Notes: generated from the letters alone by a model not told the origin. Shown: positions 1 to 12,636, numbered from the stretch's first letter. The stretch: 64,000 bases of DNA from Brachypterus glaber (GCA_958510825.1 OY294047.1:2542001-2606000), one strand, 5' to 3'. A program made the numbers and translations.

Positions 1-533
<533 letters not shown>

Positions 534-636
534 TAATTTGAACCAGTTTCAGCGACCTTGAAAACCCTAGTAGTCCAGTTTTTACAAAAACTTGGTAAAA
601 AATATTGTAAATATTTAATAGTATACTATATATATA

Positions 637-1325
637 GGGTGATCAGTAACTGCCATGGCAAAATTTAAGAGGTGATTCTACATCCAAAAATATGAAAAAA
701 GTTTCTATAAAGGTTGGTCCGGAAATGAGCCCTACGGGAGCTTCGGCTATTCGAAGATAACATATTGAACGGGAAACAAAAAAGCATCAATAAAATTTTA
801 ATGCAGGGTGATTCTTCATTTAAAACTGAGCAAAAAAGTATTCTTCACCAAAACACCTAAATTTAATATTAAAGGAGTAATAGCCTTTTAAAAAATAACA
901 ACATCTTAAGTGGCACAAAATGTTACTTCCTCTTAATTGCATTTTTTTTCAAAATGGTTGCCCCTACAGTGTTACACTATATGACATTTTTTATGTATTT
1001 TTACTCAAGGAATCTATATTTTTTACAAAAAAATCCTAAAAACATACACATAAAATGTTTGGGGCCAAAATGTGTTTGTCGGTCTAGACTCGCCTCTGGA
1101 TAAATTCAAAAAAATAAATTAACTTATTGCCCTTATTAATACTAGTATACATGCAAAAGCTCGTCGCTCTAGCTTAAAGGGTACAAACGTTATTAATTAA
1201 AAACCTTATTTTTATTGCAATTTTAAAGAGTCGTAGCTCCCGTAGGACTCATTTCAGGACCAACCCTTATAGGAACTTTTTTTCATATTTTGTAACGTAG
1301 AATCACCTCTTAAATTTTAAAATTT
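637..1325. mobile_element. Foldback element with about 90-bp inverted arms
   Basis: Left arm about 655-745 (AAATTTAAGAGGTGATTCTA onward) is the imperfect reverse complement of right arm about 1226-1316 (ending GAATCACCTCTTAAATTT). The outer left end reads TA then GGGTGATCAG. A reverse-complement terminal fragment (ACTGATCACCCTG) sits at about 23525-23555, and a related arm (GATGTAGAATCACC) at about 46630-46680, so this is a dispersed family. No coding capacity is visible; superfamily undetermined. Confidence 0.65.
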
Positions 1326-2441
1326 GGAACTTATTTCTGAATAAAAAAATTAAAAATAACTGTTGTTATGGAGTAGGAATGTTAAAGAGTAGGAAACGTG
1401 ATAGTAAGGTTGTTAGTTTCTTATAGGTGTCAGTACGATCTTTTTGCTTTATTTTAAACCCCGAGAGCCCTCTATTTACCCTGCTTACATCTGGTTTTCA
1501 AAATTTAATTTTAAATAGTATAGATCTGTTTATTTAGTTGATTAAAAATAAATTACAAGTATTTAAACATAATATAGTTTGCATGATAAAATGTAAATCC
1601 ATTAATAAATAAATAAAAATTAAATATTGTCGGTGTATAAATAAATAAATAAATAAATAGTATAATATTAAAAAAATATTAATGTTATTTTAAATACATA
1701 CATTTTTTTATTTTATTATCCGTTGATCAGTTAACAAATCATGAATAGTATATTCTATAACTAGTATGGAATAGACAATATTCCGCGTGAGCGGAAAGTT
1801 GGTCATACGAGCCGGCAGACGAGTATGACGGTCCTGCGAGCGCGGAATGACTATTCCATACGTGTTGTAGACTATACTTTTTCTTCGACTGCAAATATGA
1901 AAGACTGTATGACTTTAAACTGTGGACAAGGTAAAAAACAATGCTTTTTTGTGACTCGACATTGCACATATTTTTAAATAAAGCAATTATTGTTATTAAT
2001 TAATTTTATCAAATCAGTACTTAAAAAAGATTTTTATTTAATTTTAGCACATATTTACAAATTATAATGCAAAAATTGAAGGTTATGTCAAATTGTTTTG
2101 ACAGATATCAGGTTTAAATATTTAACAATAGATGGAGCAGTTTTAGTTTTTTGAACTAAATTGATAAAAAACTGGTCAAATATTAAGAAAAACTAATAAA
2201 CTTTATGTAATTTTAACGCAAAACTTTAAATTTCATTAAATTATTCAATATTTCATGGTAAAATATATATATTTTTGCTAATTTTGCTACAGTTTTCTTT
2301 ACTTTTATAAACAAGAGATGGCACTACATGTGCTGATTCTAACACTTGAAACGGAATATTCATACCGTATCTAGAGCTAGAATGGATTTATTCTGTGTTT
2401 GAAAAGTGTGTGTATTTGCTTACATTCTAAACATCCAAAAA

Positions 2442-5400
2442 ACGCTAAAATTGTCTTAAAATTAATTTTATTAATTTGACGTTTTGTGTCTGACGTTTAC
2501 TTTGCCAGCGAACATGTAAAATCAGCTGACTGTTACTTTTCGACCGCCGCAGCACGCTGTCATTGCAGCGGGTGAAAAATAAGCACTAACTACTAACTAG
2601 GTCGTGGAAAATAGTATATTACGCACCGAGTACGCGAACCTAGTTTTCTTACGACCCAACACCTAAAACTCAAAAAAAAAACGCAAAAATTGTCTTAAAA
2701 TTAATTTTTCGTTTTGTGTTTGACGTTTACTTTGCCAGCAGACATGTAAAATCAGCTGACTGTTACTTTTCGACCGCCGCGCCGCAGCGCGCTGTCATGC
2801 CAGCGGGTGAAAAATAAGCACTAACTACTAACTAGGTCGTGGAAAATAGTATATTACGCACCGGGTACGCGAACCTAGTTTTCTTACGACCCAACACCTA
2901 AAACTCAAAAAAAAAACGCAAAAATTGACTTAAAATTAATTTTTCGTTTTGTGTTTGACGTTTACTTTGCCAGCAGACATGTAAAATCAGCTGACTGTTA
3001 CTTTTCGACCGCCGCGCCGCAGCGCGCTGTCATGCCAGCGGGTGAAAAATAAGCACTAACTACTAACTAGGTCGTGGAAAATAGTATATTACGCACCGGG
3101 TACGCGAACCTAGTTTTCTTACGACCCAACACCTAAAACTCAAAAAAAAAAACGCAAAAATTGTCTTAAAATTAATTTTTCGTTTTGTGTTTGACGTTTA
3201 CTTTGCCAGCAGACATGTAAAATCAGCTGACTGTCACTTTTCGACCGCCGCGCCGCAGCGCGCTGTCATGCCAGCGGGTGAAAAATAAGCACTAACTACT
3301 AACTAGGTCGTGGAAAATAGTATATTACGCACCGGGTACGCGAACCTAGTTTTCTTACGACCCAACACCTAAAACTCAAAAAAAAAACGCAAAAATTGTC
3401 TTAAAATTAATTTTTCGTTTTGTGTTTGACGTTTACTTTGCCAGCAGACATGTAAAATCAGCTGACTGTCACTTTTCGACCGCCGCGCCGCAGCGCGCTG
3501 TCATGCCAGCGGGTGAAAAATAAGCACTAACTACTAACTAGGTCGTGGAAAATAGTATATTACGCACCGAGTACGCGAACCTAGTTTTCTTACGACCCAA
3601 CACCTAAAACTCAAAAAAAAAACGCAAAAATTGTCTTAAAATTAATTTTTCGTTTTGTGTTTGACGTTTACTTTGCCAGCAGACATGTAAAATCAGCTGA
3701 CTGTTACTTTTCGACCGCCGCAGCACGCTGTCATTGCAGCGGGTGAAAAATAAGCACTAACTACTAACTAGGTCATGGAAAATAGTATATTACGCACCGA
3801 GTACGCGAACCTAGTTTTCTTACGACCCAACACCTAAAACTCAAAAAAAAAAAACGCAAAAATTGTCTTAAAATTAATTTTTCGTTTTGTGTTTGACGTT
3901 TACTTTGCCAGCAGACATGTAAAATCAGCTGACTGTCACTTTTCGACCGCCGCGCCGCAGCGCGCTGTCATGCCAGCGGGTGAAAAATAAGCACTAACTA
4001 CTAACTAGGTCGTGGAAAATAATATATTACGCACCGAGTACGCGAACCTAGTTTTCTTACGACCCAACACCTAAAACTCAAAAAAAAAACGCAAAAATTG
4101 ACTTAAAATTAATTTTTCGTTTTGTGTTTGACGTTTACTTTGCCAGCAGACATGTAAAATCAGCTGACTGTTACTTTTCGACCGCCGCGCCGCAGCGCGC
4201 TGTCATGCCAGCGGGTGAAAAATAAGCACTAACTACTAACTAGGTCGTGGAAAATAGTATATTACGCACCGGGTACGCGAACCTAGTTTTCTTACGACCC
4301 AACACCTAAAACTCAAAAAAAAAAACGCAAAAATTGACTTAAAATTAATTTTTCGTTTTGTGTTTGACGTTTACTTTGCCAGCAGACATGTAAAATCAGC
4401 TGACTGTTACTTTTCGACCGCCGCGCCGCAGCGCGCTGTCATGCCAGCGGGTGAAAAATAAGCACTAACTACTAACTAGGTCGTGGAAAATAGTATATTA
4501 CGCACCGGGTACGCGAACCTAGTTTTCTTACGACCCAACACCTAAAACTCAAAAAAAAAAACGCAAAAATTGACTTAAAATTAATTTTTCGTTTTGTGTT
4601 TGACGTTTACTTTGCCAGCAGACATGTAAAATCAGCTGACTGTTACTTTTCGACCGCCGCAGCACGCTGTCATTGCAGCGGGTGAAAAATAAGCACTAAC
4701 TACTAACTAGGTCATGGAAAATAGTATATTACGCACCGAGTACGCGAACCTAGTTTTCTTACGACCCAACACCTAAAACTCAAAAAAAAAAAACGCAAAA
4801 ATTGTCTTAAAATTAATTTTTCGTTTTGTGTTTGACGTTTACTTTGCCAGCAGACATGTAAAATCAGCTGACTGTCACTTTTCGACCGCCGCGCCGCAGC
4901 GCGCTGTCATGCCAGCGGGTGAAAAATAAGCACTAACTACTAACTAGGTCGTGGAAAATAGTATATTACGCACCGAGTACGCGAACCTAGTTTTCTTACG
5001 ACCCAACACCTAAAACTCAAAAAAAAAACGCAAAAATTGTCTTAAAATTAATTTTTCGTTTTGTGTTTGACGTTTACTTTGCCAGCAGACATGTAAAATC
5101 AGCTGACTGTTACTTTTCGACCGCCGCAGCACGCTGTCATTGCAGCGGGTGAAAAATAAGCACTAACTACTAACTAGGTCATGGAAAATAGTATATTACG
5201 CACCGAGTACGCGAACCTAGTTTTCTTACGACCCAACACCTAAAACTCAAAAAAAAAAACGCAAAAATTGACTTAAAATTAATTTTTCGTTTTGTGTTTG
5301 ACGTTTACTTTGCCAGCAGACATGTAAAATCAGCTGACTGTTACTTTTCGACCGCCGCGCCGCAGCGCGCTGTCATGCCAGCGGGTGAAAAATAAGCACT

Positions 5401-7700
5401 AACTACTAACTAGGTCGTGGAAAATAGTATATTACGCACCGGGTACGCGAACCTAGTTTTCTTACGACCCAACACCTAAAACTCAAAAAAAAAAACGCAA
5501 AAATTGACTTAAAATTAATTTTTCGTTTTGTGTTTGACGTTTACTTTGCCAGCAGACATGTAAAATCAGCTGACTGTTACTTTTCGACCGCCGCAGCACG
5601 CTGTCATTGCAGCGGGTGAAAAATAAGCACTAACTACTAACTAGGTCATGGAAAATAGTATATTACGCACCGAGTACGCGAACCTAGTTTTCTTACGACC
5701 CAACACCTAAAACTCAAAAAAAAAAAACGCAAAAATTGTCTTAAAATTAATTTTTCGTTTTGTGTTTGACGTTTACTTTGCCAGCAGACATGTAAAATCA
5801 GCTGACTGTCACTTTTCGACCGCCGCGCCGCAGCGCGCTGTCATGCCAGCGGGTGAAAAATAAGCACTAACTACTAACTAGGTCGTGGAAAATAGTATAT
5901 TACGCACCGAGTACGCGAACCTAGTTTTCTTACGACCCAACACCTAAAACTCAAAAAAAAAAACGCAAAAATTGTCTTAAAATTAATTTTTCGTTTTGTG
6001 TTTGACGTTTACTTTGCCAGCAGACATGTAAAATCAGCTGACTGTCACTTTTCGACCGCCGCGCCGCAGCGCGCTGTCATGCCAGCGGGTGAAAAATAAG
6101 CACTAACTACTAACTAGGTCGTGGAAAATAGTATATTACGCACCGAGTACGCGAACCTAGTTTTCTTACGACCCAACACCTAAAACTCAAAAAAAAAACG
6201 CAAAAATTGTCTTAAAATTAATTTTTCGTTTTGTGTTTGACGTTTACTTTGCCAGCAGACATGTAAAATCAGCTGACTGTTACTTTTCGACCGCCGCAGC
6301 ACGCTGTCATTGCAGCGGGTGAAAAATAAGCACTAACTACTAACTAGGTCATGGAAAATAGTATATTACGCACCGAGTACGCGAACCTAGTTTTCTTACG
6401 ACCCAACACCTAAAACTCAAAAAAAAAAAACGCAAAAATTGTCTTAAAATTAATTTTTCGTTTTGTGTTTGACGTTTACTTTGCCAGCAGACATGTAAAA
6501 TCAGCTGACTGTCACTTTTCGACCGCCGCGCCGCAGCGCGCTGTCATGCCAGCGGGTGAAAAATAAGCACTAACTACTAACTAGGTCGTGGAAAATAGTA
6601 TATTACGCACCGAGTACGCGAACCTAGTTTTCTTACGACCCAACACCTAAAACTCAAAAAAAAAACGCAAAAATTGACTTAAAATTAATTTTTCGTTTTG
6701 TGTTTGACGTTTACTTTGCCAGCAGACATGTAAAATCAGCTGACTGTTACTTTTCGACCGCCGCGCCGCAGCGCGCTGTCATGCCAGCGGGTGAAAAATA
6801 AGCACTAACTACTAACTAGGTCGTGGAAAATAGTATATTACGCACCGGGTACGCGAACCTAGTTTTCTTACGACCCAACACCTAAAACTCAAAAAAAAAA
6901 ACGCAAAAATTGACTTAAAATTAATTTTTCGTTTTGTGTTTGACGTTTACTTTGCCAGCAGACATGTAAAATCAGCTGACTGTTACTTTTCGACCGCCGC
7001 AGCGCGCTGTCATGCCAGCGGGTGAAAAATAAGCACTAACTACTAACTAGGTCGTGGAAAATAGTATATTACGCACCGAGTACGCGAACCTAGTTTTCTT
7101 ACGACCCAACACCTAAAACTCAAAAAAAAAAACGCAAAAATTGTCTTAAAATTAATTTTTCGTTTTGTGTTTGACGTTTACTTTGCCAGCAGACATGTAA
7201 AATCAGCTGACTGTCACTTTTCGACCGCCGCGCCGCAGCGCGCTGTCATGCCAGCGGGTGAAAAATAAGCACTAACTACTAACTAGGTCGTGGAAAATAG
7301 TATATTACGCACCGAGTACGCGAACCTAGTTTTCTTACGACCCAACACCTAAAACTCAAAAAAAAAACGCAAAAATTGTCTTAAAATTAATTTTTCGTTT
7401 TGTGTTTGACGTTTACTTTGCCAGCAGACATGTAAAATCAGCTGACTGTTACTTTTCGACCGCCGCAGCACGCTGTCATTGCAGCGGGTGAAAAATAAGC
7501 ACTAACTACTAACTAGGTCATGGAAAATAGTATATTACGCACCGAGTACGCGAACCTAGTTTTCTTACGACCCAACACCTAAAACTCAAAAAAAAAACGC
7601 AAAAATTGTCTTAAAATTAATTTCTCGTTTTGTGTTTGACGTTCACTCATTCTGTGACAGCAGATATGTTAAATCAGCTGACTTTTACTACTGACTAGGT
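2442..7700. repeat. Satellite-like tandem array, about 21 full units of 231-236 bp
   Basis: The landmark ACGCAAAAATTG recurs at 2681, 2916, 3152, 3387, 3622, 3854, 4089, 4325, 4561, 4793, 5028, 5259, 5495, 5727, 5963, 6198, 6430, 6665, 6901, 7132, 7367 and 7597. Diverged units flank the array at both ends (about 2442-2680 and 7597-7700). Two unit classes exist. Long units (235-236 bp) contain CGCCGCGCCGCAGCGCGC. Short units (230-232 bp) contain CGCCGCAGCACGCTGTCATT, usually with GGTCATGG instead of GGTCGTGG. Each unit has an A-run of 8-12. No open frame persists across units. Confidence 0.95.
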
Positions 7701-8197
7701 CGTAGGAAAACAATTAAATCTGATTAAATAGTTTAATTAAAATTAGCTCTAATCCTTAATTAAAGATATAGACAGATAGCCGTAAAGCTTGCACAATGTA
7801 AAATTTGCAATCAATATCCAATTAGCGGATTACCATTGGAGGTACTGACCTGGTTTTAATTTCCAAGAAATTATTGTTTTTTAGTTTCTCGACGTTTCGT
7901 ATGTAAAAATATTATATTTTTCTACGACTGCTTTAGAATGTAAGCAAATACACGCACTTTTCAAACACAGAATGAATCCATTCTAGCTCTAGATATGTTA
8001 TGAATCAAGTGTTAGAATGAGCACATGTAGTGCCATCTCTTGTTTATAAAAGTAAAGAAAACTGTAGCAAAACTAGCAAAAATAAATATATTTTACCATG
8101 AAATATTAAATAATTTAATGCAATTCAAAGTTTTGCGCTAAAATTACATAAATTTTATTAGTTTTTCTTAATATTTTACCAGTTTTTTATCAATTTA

Positions 8198-9056
8198 GGG
8201 CCACTTGCACCAAACTTGATTTAAGCTTAAACTCGGATTAAGTTAATGGTTTAAGAGTTAATTGACGTTGTTGCACCATTTTTTAAACCAAGTTTATTTT
8301 TCTTAATCTCAGAATAAATGTAATCGTTCGAGTTTGATGGTTTATGTCACTTAAACCTGGGTTATATCAAAACATAACCTAACTTTAGGTTTTTATCTGT
8401 CATTTCGTACCCGTGAGTGTTTTCCTTTGATTTTACGAAATTACCTGCAATGATGGCAGAAGCCGATTTATTAGATGAAGACTTGTTGGAATTGGAAATA
8501 TTGGATGATGGTTTCCGTACCTATCATGAGCGACAAAACTATTTTGAAAGTATGGATGATCTAACATTTTTTCAAAAATTTAGGTTATATAAAGAAACAG
8601 TGGCCAATATTCTTGTACGTATTGAAGAACAACTGGAATATCCCAATTGCGTCCGTTTTTTTGTTTTCGATAACACTATTGTATTGTGCCACAATTTTAA
8701 TTAATAAAGCTTTAACATTTATAACGAACGTTTTTTTTTTGTTTTCCTCTTTTTCTTTAGGCATATCTATTGCTACTTTTTAGCTTACAGAACACAATAA
8801 CACAACACAATAAGTTACTGTCAATAACTAACAGCTTTTTTTGAAAATATAATAAACCAAATGTAATAAACGGCAAACGTCAAAATAATGTGAAGTTAGC
8901 TACATTCAAATAACACTAAAATTAGAGATGTGTGCTCGGTTTAACTAAACTTTGTTTAACTTTCATTGGTGCAATGCAAACATATTTAACCAGAGATTAT
9001 TTTTTAAAAGTAGATTAATTAAACCTTGATCAAAATAAAATTGGTGCAAGTGGCCC
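8198..9056 (+). mobile_element. PIF/Harbinger-like element nested in the right inverted terminus
   Basis: Inverted termini are GGGCCACTTGCACCAA at 8198 and TTGGTGCAAGTGGCCC ending at 9056. The element is flanked by TTA at 8195-8197 and 9057-9059. Removing the insert and one TTA restores the sequence seen in the left arm of the host element (CAATTTAGTTCAAA-like), so the insertion site is read directly. A 3-bp TTA/TAA duplication is typical of PIF/Harbinger. It carries a truncated transposase frame (8417-8704) and is probably non-autonomous. Confidence 0.85.
8417..8704 (+). pseudogene. Truncated PIF/Harbinger (HARBI1-like) transposase N-terminus
   Basis: 95-codon open frame. Its middle, with MDDLTFFQKFRLYKE then a helix ending IEEQLEYP, resembles the N-terminal helical region that precedes the DDE domain in HARBI1-type transposases of insects. 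After EYPN the frame runs into unrelated residues and stops, and nothing of the DDE catalytic domain is present. The frame therefore looks like an internal-deletion derivative. An in-frame second Met (8450) may be the natural start. Whether it is expressed or acts as a repressor cannot be told. Superfamily assignment is supported independently by the TTA-flanked termini. Confidence 0.6.
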
Positions 9057-9492
9057 TTAGTTCAAAGAATTAAAACTGCTCCATCTATTGTTAAATATTT
9101 AACTTGATATCTGTCGCAACAATCTGACATAACCTTCAATTTTTGCATTATAATTTGTAAATATGTGCTAAAATTAAATAAAAATCTTTTTTAAATACTG
9201 TTTGATAAAATTATTAAATAACATTAATTGCTTTATTTAAAAATATGTGTTTTGTTGCATTTACAATGTCCAGTCACAAAAAACATTGTGTTTAACCTTG
9301 TCCGCAGTTTAAAGCCATACAGTGTTTCATATTTGCAGTCGAAGAAAAAGTATAGTCTACAACACGTATGGAATAGTCATTCCGCGCTCGCGGGACCGTC
9401 ATACTCGCCCACCGGCTCGTATGACAAACTTTCCGCTCGCGCGGAATATTATCTATTCCAAACTAGTTATGGAATATACTATTTTTCATTAA

Positions 9493-9627
9493 GGGCCACT
9501 TGCACCAATGATGATTTAACTTTAAACTTGGATTAAATTGACGGCCGACCAATCATAACGCAGCATTTTTAACTTAAACTCGGTTTGGCTGAGATAATCC
9601 CGTACCAAAAGTTGGTGCAAGTGGCCC
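9493..9627. mobile_element. 135-bp Harbinger-like MITE of the same family
   Basis: It has the same terminal sequence as the 859-bp element (GGGCCACTTGCACCAA at the left, its complement at the right). It is flanked by TAA at 9490-9492 and 9628-9630. It has no coding content and lies 9 bp outside the end of the satellite-bearing element. Confidence 0.85.
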
Positions 9628-10430
9628 TAATTCATTCATTTTTCAGGTCTGCATAATTGAAGTTTTATCTAAAAGCCAAATATTTAGTGTGCAATCAAAT
9701 AAAATCTAATGGAGTTAAATAAGAAATTTTCTATCTAAACAAGTTAAAAAGCTGCAAGAAAATATTGACGTTCCAGTAACGGAAACATTCAATATTAGAA
9801 CTGAAAATGATTTATTATTTTTTAACCGGATATTCCAAGCTTGCAATTTTAAACTTTAATTGAGAATTTAAAAAGGAAGAAGAAAGTGGACTCGTTAAAT
9901 AGGAAGATATTTTTAAAACCTCTTTAAATGTTAATTGCAATAAATGTACACGGGCTGATATTTTAAAGGGTAGTAGTGGATGGTAAAAGAACACTTAGTT
10001 TTTTACCGGGTAATTTGCGCAAGAACTGTCCGCTATCTTGAATTTTAGGGGTGAGTTGCTTAATATGCATCTTACGATAAAAATGCACATAGCCAATTTT
10101 GTTAAGGAAGAAATTTCCAACAAATTTTGTTGGGATCATTTTAAATTTTTTTAAATATATTAATAACAATCGAGTTATTCAAAAATAGCCACGTTGGAGG
10201 GGAAATTGATTTTTTCCATTTTTCAGCCAAATTATTCATCGGACGATGACCGTGGCTATGAACAAACTTGGAGCTCTTGAAATTCTCTATAAGTTTCATA
10301 TGTTATAAATTTTCATAGGTACTTTGGTACGGTTACAGAGGACGCAACTCGACTTTCAGCGCCCACTGTAATTGTCAAATTTGTTTATAACGATAAGAAA
10401 ACCTTGAGAAAAACAGTCTGGTTAAGGGTA

Positions 10431-10633
10431 CAGTGGGTTAAGCTAAATGTGACACCCAGGGTGACATGTCCTGTTATAATTCTTCTAAGCAAGTTTAAAT
10501 CAAATCGAAATTTTGCGCGAAATATTTAATACTGTCAAAAACCTAATGCCAGGGTTGGATTGGATATAAACTAGTTTAGAAGAATTATAACAGGACATGT
10601 CACAATTACCCTGGGTGTCACATTTAGCCACTG
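10431..10633. mobile_element. Tc1/mariner-like MITE, 203 bp
   Basis: Ends CAGTGG/CCACTG with about 60-bp inverted termini (ATGTGACACCCAGGGT inside the left arm). The arms also share CATGTCCTGTTATAATTC. It is flanked by TA at 10429-10430 and 10634-10635, the target preference of Tc1/mariner. Non-coding interior. Confidence 0.8.
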
Positions 10634-11154
10634 TATCAGACGACATATTCGTTTTAAGCGTCCAAAAATACGTAGAAAAAATATGGTTTGATTTTTAAAA
10701 AACTAACTTTATTTTTTTTTGTGGTCCTGTGTTATTAATGCTATTTCAAATACACCGTGTATATCGAAAGCGTAATTCGACCGGGTTTATTTAGTTGATT
10801 AAAAGATCTGATTTTTTCAGTGTAAGACCAATAACTTCTTTAAAACAGAATGAAAAAAAAAGACAGCTTGAACATAATTAAGGCTTGAGCGAAAAAGTTT
10901 GATAGAAAAGCGAGCTGCTTAAATGTGAGAATATTTCCAGGAAATATTGACATGAAGGAAAATCGGGAGTGTAAGAATATAAAAAGCAAAAAGACAAAAT
11001 CTTTAATTTTCAGGACAAAAGGGGAAAAACTAACAATCCATGCCGACCACAGGATTCGCAGGTTTAGATTTCCTGATTTTTTTCCTGATTTCCCTGATCA
11101 AAAGACATTTCAAAAGACGGACAGACGGACATTAAAAAAAAAGTTATAATATAA

Positions 11155-11262
11155 ATTATATCCAAGAATTTTTTGTCTAGGACGATTTTTGAAAATTTTT
11201 CTAAAATTCGAAACTACCGTATAATATTATTCTAGCGCAGGCGCTGTGAATAATATAAATTA
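11155..11262. repeat. Fragment of dispersed repeat K (3' end)
   Basis: The stretch from TATCCAAGAATTTTTTGTC to GCGCTGTGAATAATATA matches 26895-26990 closely, including the GAAACTACCGTAT core. It is the end portion of the element described at 26250-26990. Confidence 0.7.
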
Positions 11263-11473
11263 GTATATTAAAGTACTAGTTTCATAACCTAAACAAAAAA
11301 TTTTTAGAAAATTAAACTTTAAACCGACGTTCACAACTGCACGGCAAACATCAAGAGATAGACTTTTGTCTGTTACCAACCCAAAAGAAAAAAAGTAGAC
11401 CTCTTATGGGCCTATAAGAACACGCAAAATGCGTGTGATTATGAGCTTATAAGAGTCGCAAAATAGAAAATAA
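11261..11473. repeat. Partial copy of foldback family B
   Basis: It begins TAGTATATTAAAGTACTAGT and ends with the palindromic terminal segment (CTTATGGGCCTATAAGAACA ... TTATAAGAGTCGCAAAATAG). The large hairpin and the middle seen in the copies at 21165, 35240, 41846 and 46034 are deleted. Confidence 0.75.
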
Positions 11474-11633
11474 TAGATTATCGTCTTTCAAAAAGTCGAA
11501 AAACGAGTGTATAAAACAAATCAAATCGTCTTTTCAAACATTTTGGCCATTATCTCCTCAATAAAAAAAAATTACCTACATATATTTTTTTATTTTTGGT
11601 CTTAAATTGTCATATACATCGTTAACAAACGTC

Positions 11634-11748
11634 GTGAACTCGATTTTTGACTTTTTTCACTTTTGTTAACAAACTCGCATTCAACTGAAGATCTTTTAGA
11701 CTGTCACGATTCGATCCTTGGTGGAAAAAGTCAAAAATCGAGTTCACG
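11634..11748. repeat. Inverted repeat (26-bp arms)
   Basis: GTGAACTCGATTTTTGACTT at 11634 is mirrored by AAGTCAAAAATCGAGTTCAC ending about 11747, with a loop of about 60 bp. Likely a small foldback element; no target duplication identified. Confidence 0.6.
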
Positions 11749-11999
11749 ATCAATTGATTGGAGTTCTTTTACTTCGTGTCGGAGTCAATACAAGATCAAG
11801 TTTAGAAATAGAAGTTTTTATTCAGTTCTTATGCTATTGTAAAATGGGTTTACAGGTTAAAATATAAATTTATGTAACAAGAAAAATAAAAATGAAAATG
11901 CCAGCCTAGAAGTAACATTAGACTGTTGATCAAATTTAAAAATAATATATAATTATTAATTGGGTACTGTTAGCGAGTTCTGATTAGGCAAACTAAAAC

Positions 12000-12455
12000 C
12001 ATGGCTAAGATTTCCTAGTTTTGGTTACGAGAGCGTCTTGTATATGTATAAACAAGGTAATGTCATTATTTAGTTGTTTAAGAATACATCTCTACAAGAT
12101 TCTCTTAATTTTAATCCAAAAATCAGTCTTAATAATATTTTTTGCTGTATAAAAATTCTGTCGCTATCTGGAGCATTACCCCACAAAATAACGTTATAAT
12201 TTTACAAGAGAATAGTAAATATTAAGTAAACCCTGTACGTCTAGCATTTGTTTAACCCGAGTTAAAGCAAAGAATGACTTATTTAACTTTCTAAAAGTAG
12301 GTTCTATATGGCTAAGCCATTTCAAATTGTAATCGAGGTTTACTCCAAGAAATGTTGTGCTGGGAGATGGAATTATTTTGTAGTCATCCACAATAATGTC
12401 TAATACTGCATAATATGCCGTTAAGGAAATAAAGGCATACTGTTTTGTCAAATCA
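12000..12455 (-). pseudogene. Non-LTR retrotransposon reverse transcriptase fragment, frameshifted
   Basis: Reading on the - strand from 12451, the frame contains DIIVDDYKIIPSPSTTFLGV, then NLKWLSHIEPTFRKLNKSFF and LLNIYYSLVK. This is the FLGV...L.W..HI pattern downstream of the catalytic core in Jockey/RTE-type reverse transcriptases. At about 12195 the frame breaks and continues in another phase as NVILWGNAPDSDRIFIQQK, then LLRLIFGLKLRESCR. After a further break it reads IMTLPCLYIYKTLS. The catalytic YADD region is absent. A roughly 40-bp segment is duplicated in tandem just upstream (12417-12500). A dead 5'-truncated copy. Confidence 0.8.
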
Positions 12456-12636
12456 AAGCATAATATGCCGTTACGGAAATAAAGACAAACTGTTTTGTCA
12501 ACCTTTAAAATAAGATCGTTCTTTCACTGCTGGTATTTATTTCCTCTATGTAGTATTACTACTACATTGCAGTAAAAAAGTTTTAGGTACCCCCTTTTTA
12601 TGTTTAGTTAAGCGTCTTCATAAGTGTTTGTTACAG

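Larger units (their letters stand above)
1744..9483. mobile_element. 7.7-kb long-inverted-repeat (foldback-type) element carrying a satellite array
   Basis: The left terminus, 1744-2431 (about 688 bp), is the reverse complement of the right terminus. The right terminus is now in two pieces (7931-8194 and 9057-9483) because another element inserted into it. Outer ends match as AATAGTATATTC and GAATATACTATT. Near each end lies a subterminal hairpin (about 1768-1863 on the left) with arms TATGGAATAG/CTATTCCATA and ATTCCGCG/CGCGGAAT. Between the termini are the tandem array (2442-about 7700) and about 230 bp of unique AT-rich DNA. No transposase was found, so it must be non-autonomous. I could not define a convincing target-site duplication. 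The design resembles Drosophila FB elements, but no homology is claimed. Confidence 0.75.

Noticed and set aside
1636..1665. AAAT, GACA and ATTT microsatellites in several places
   Set aside because: Ordinary simple repeats; mentioned only within larger entries.
1739..1969. Open frames in the inverted termini (also 9228-9536)
   Set aside because: Both come from the same non-coding terminal repeat read on opposite arms; no conserved protein pattern.
2442..7700. Regular repeats considered as a CRISPR array
   Set aside because: The 231-236-bp units are contiguous, with no unique spacers, in a eukaryotic intron.
10925..11149. Lys-rich + strand frame in intron 1
   Set aside because: AT-rich chance frame next to repeat K; no recognisable domain.
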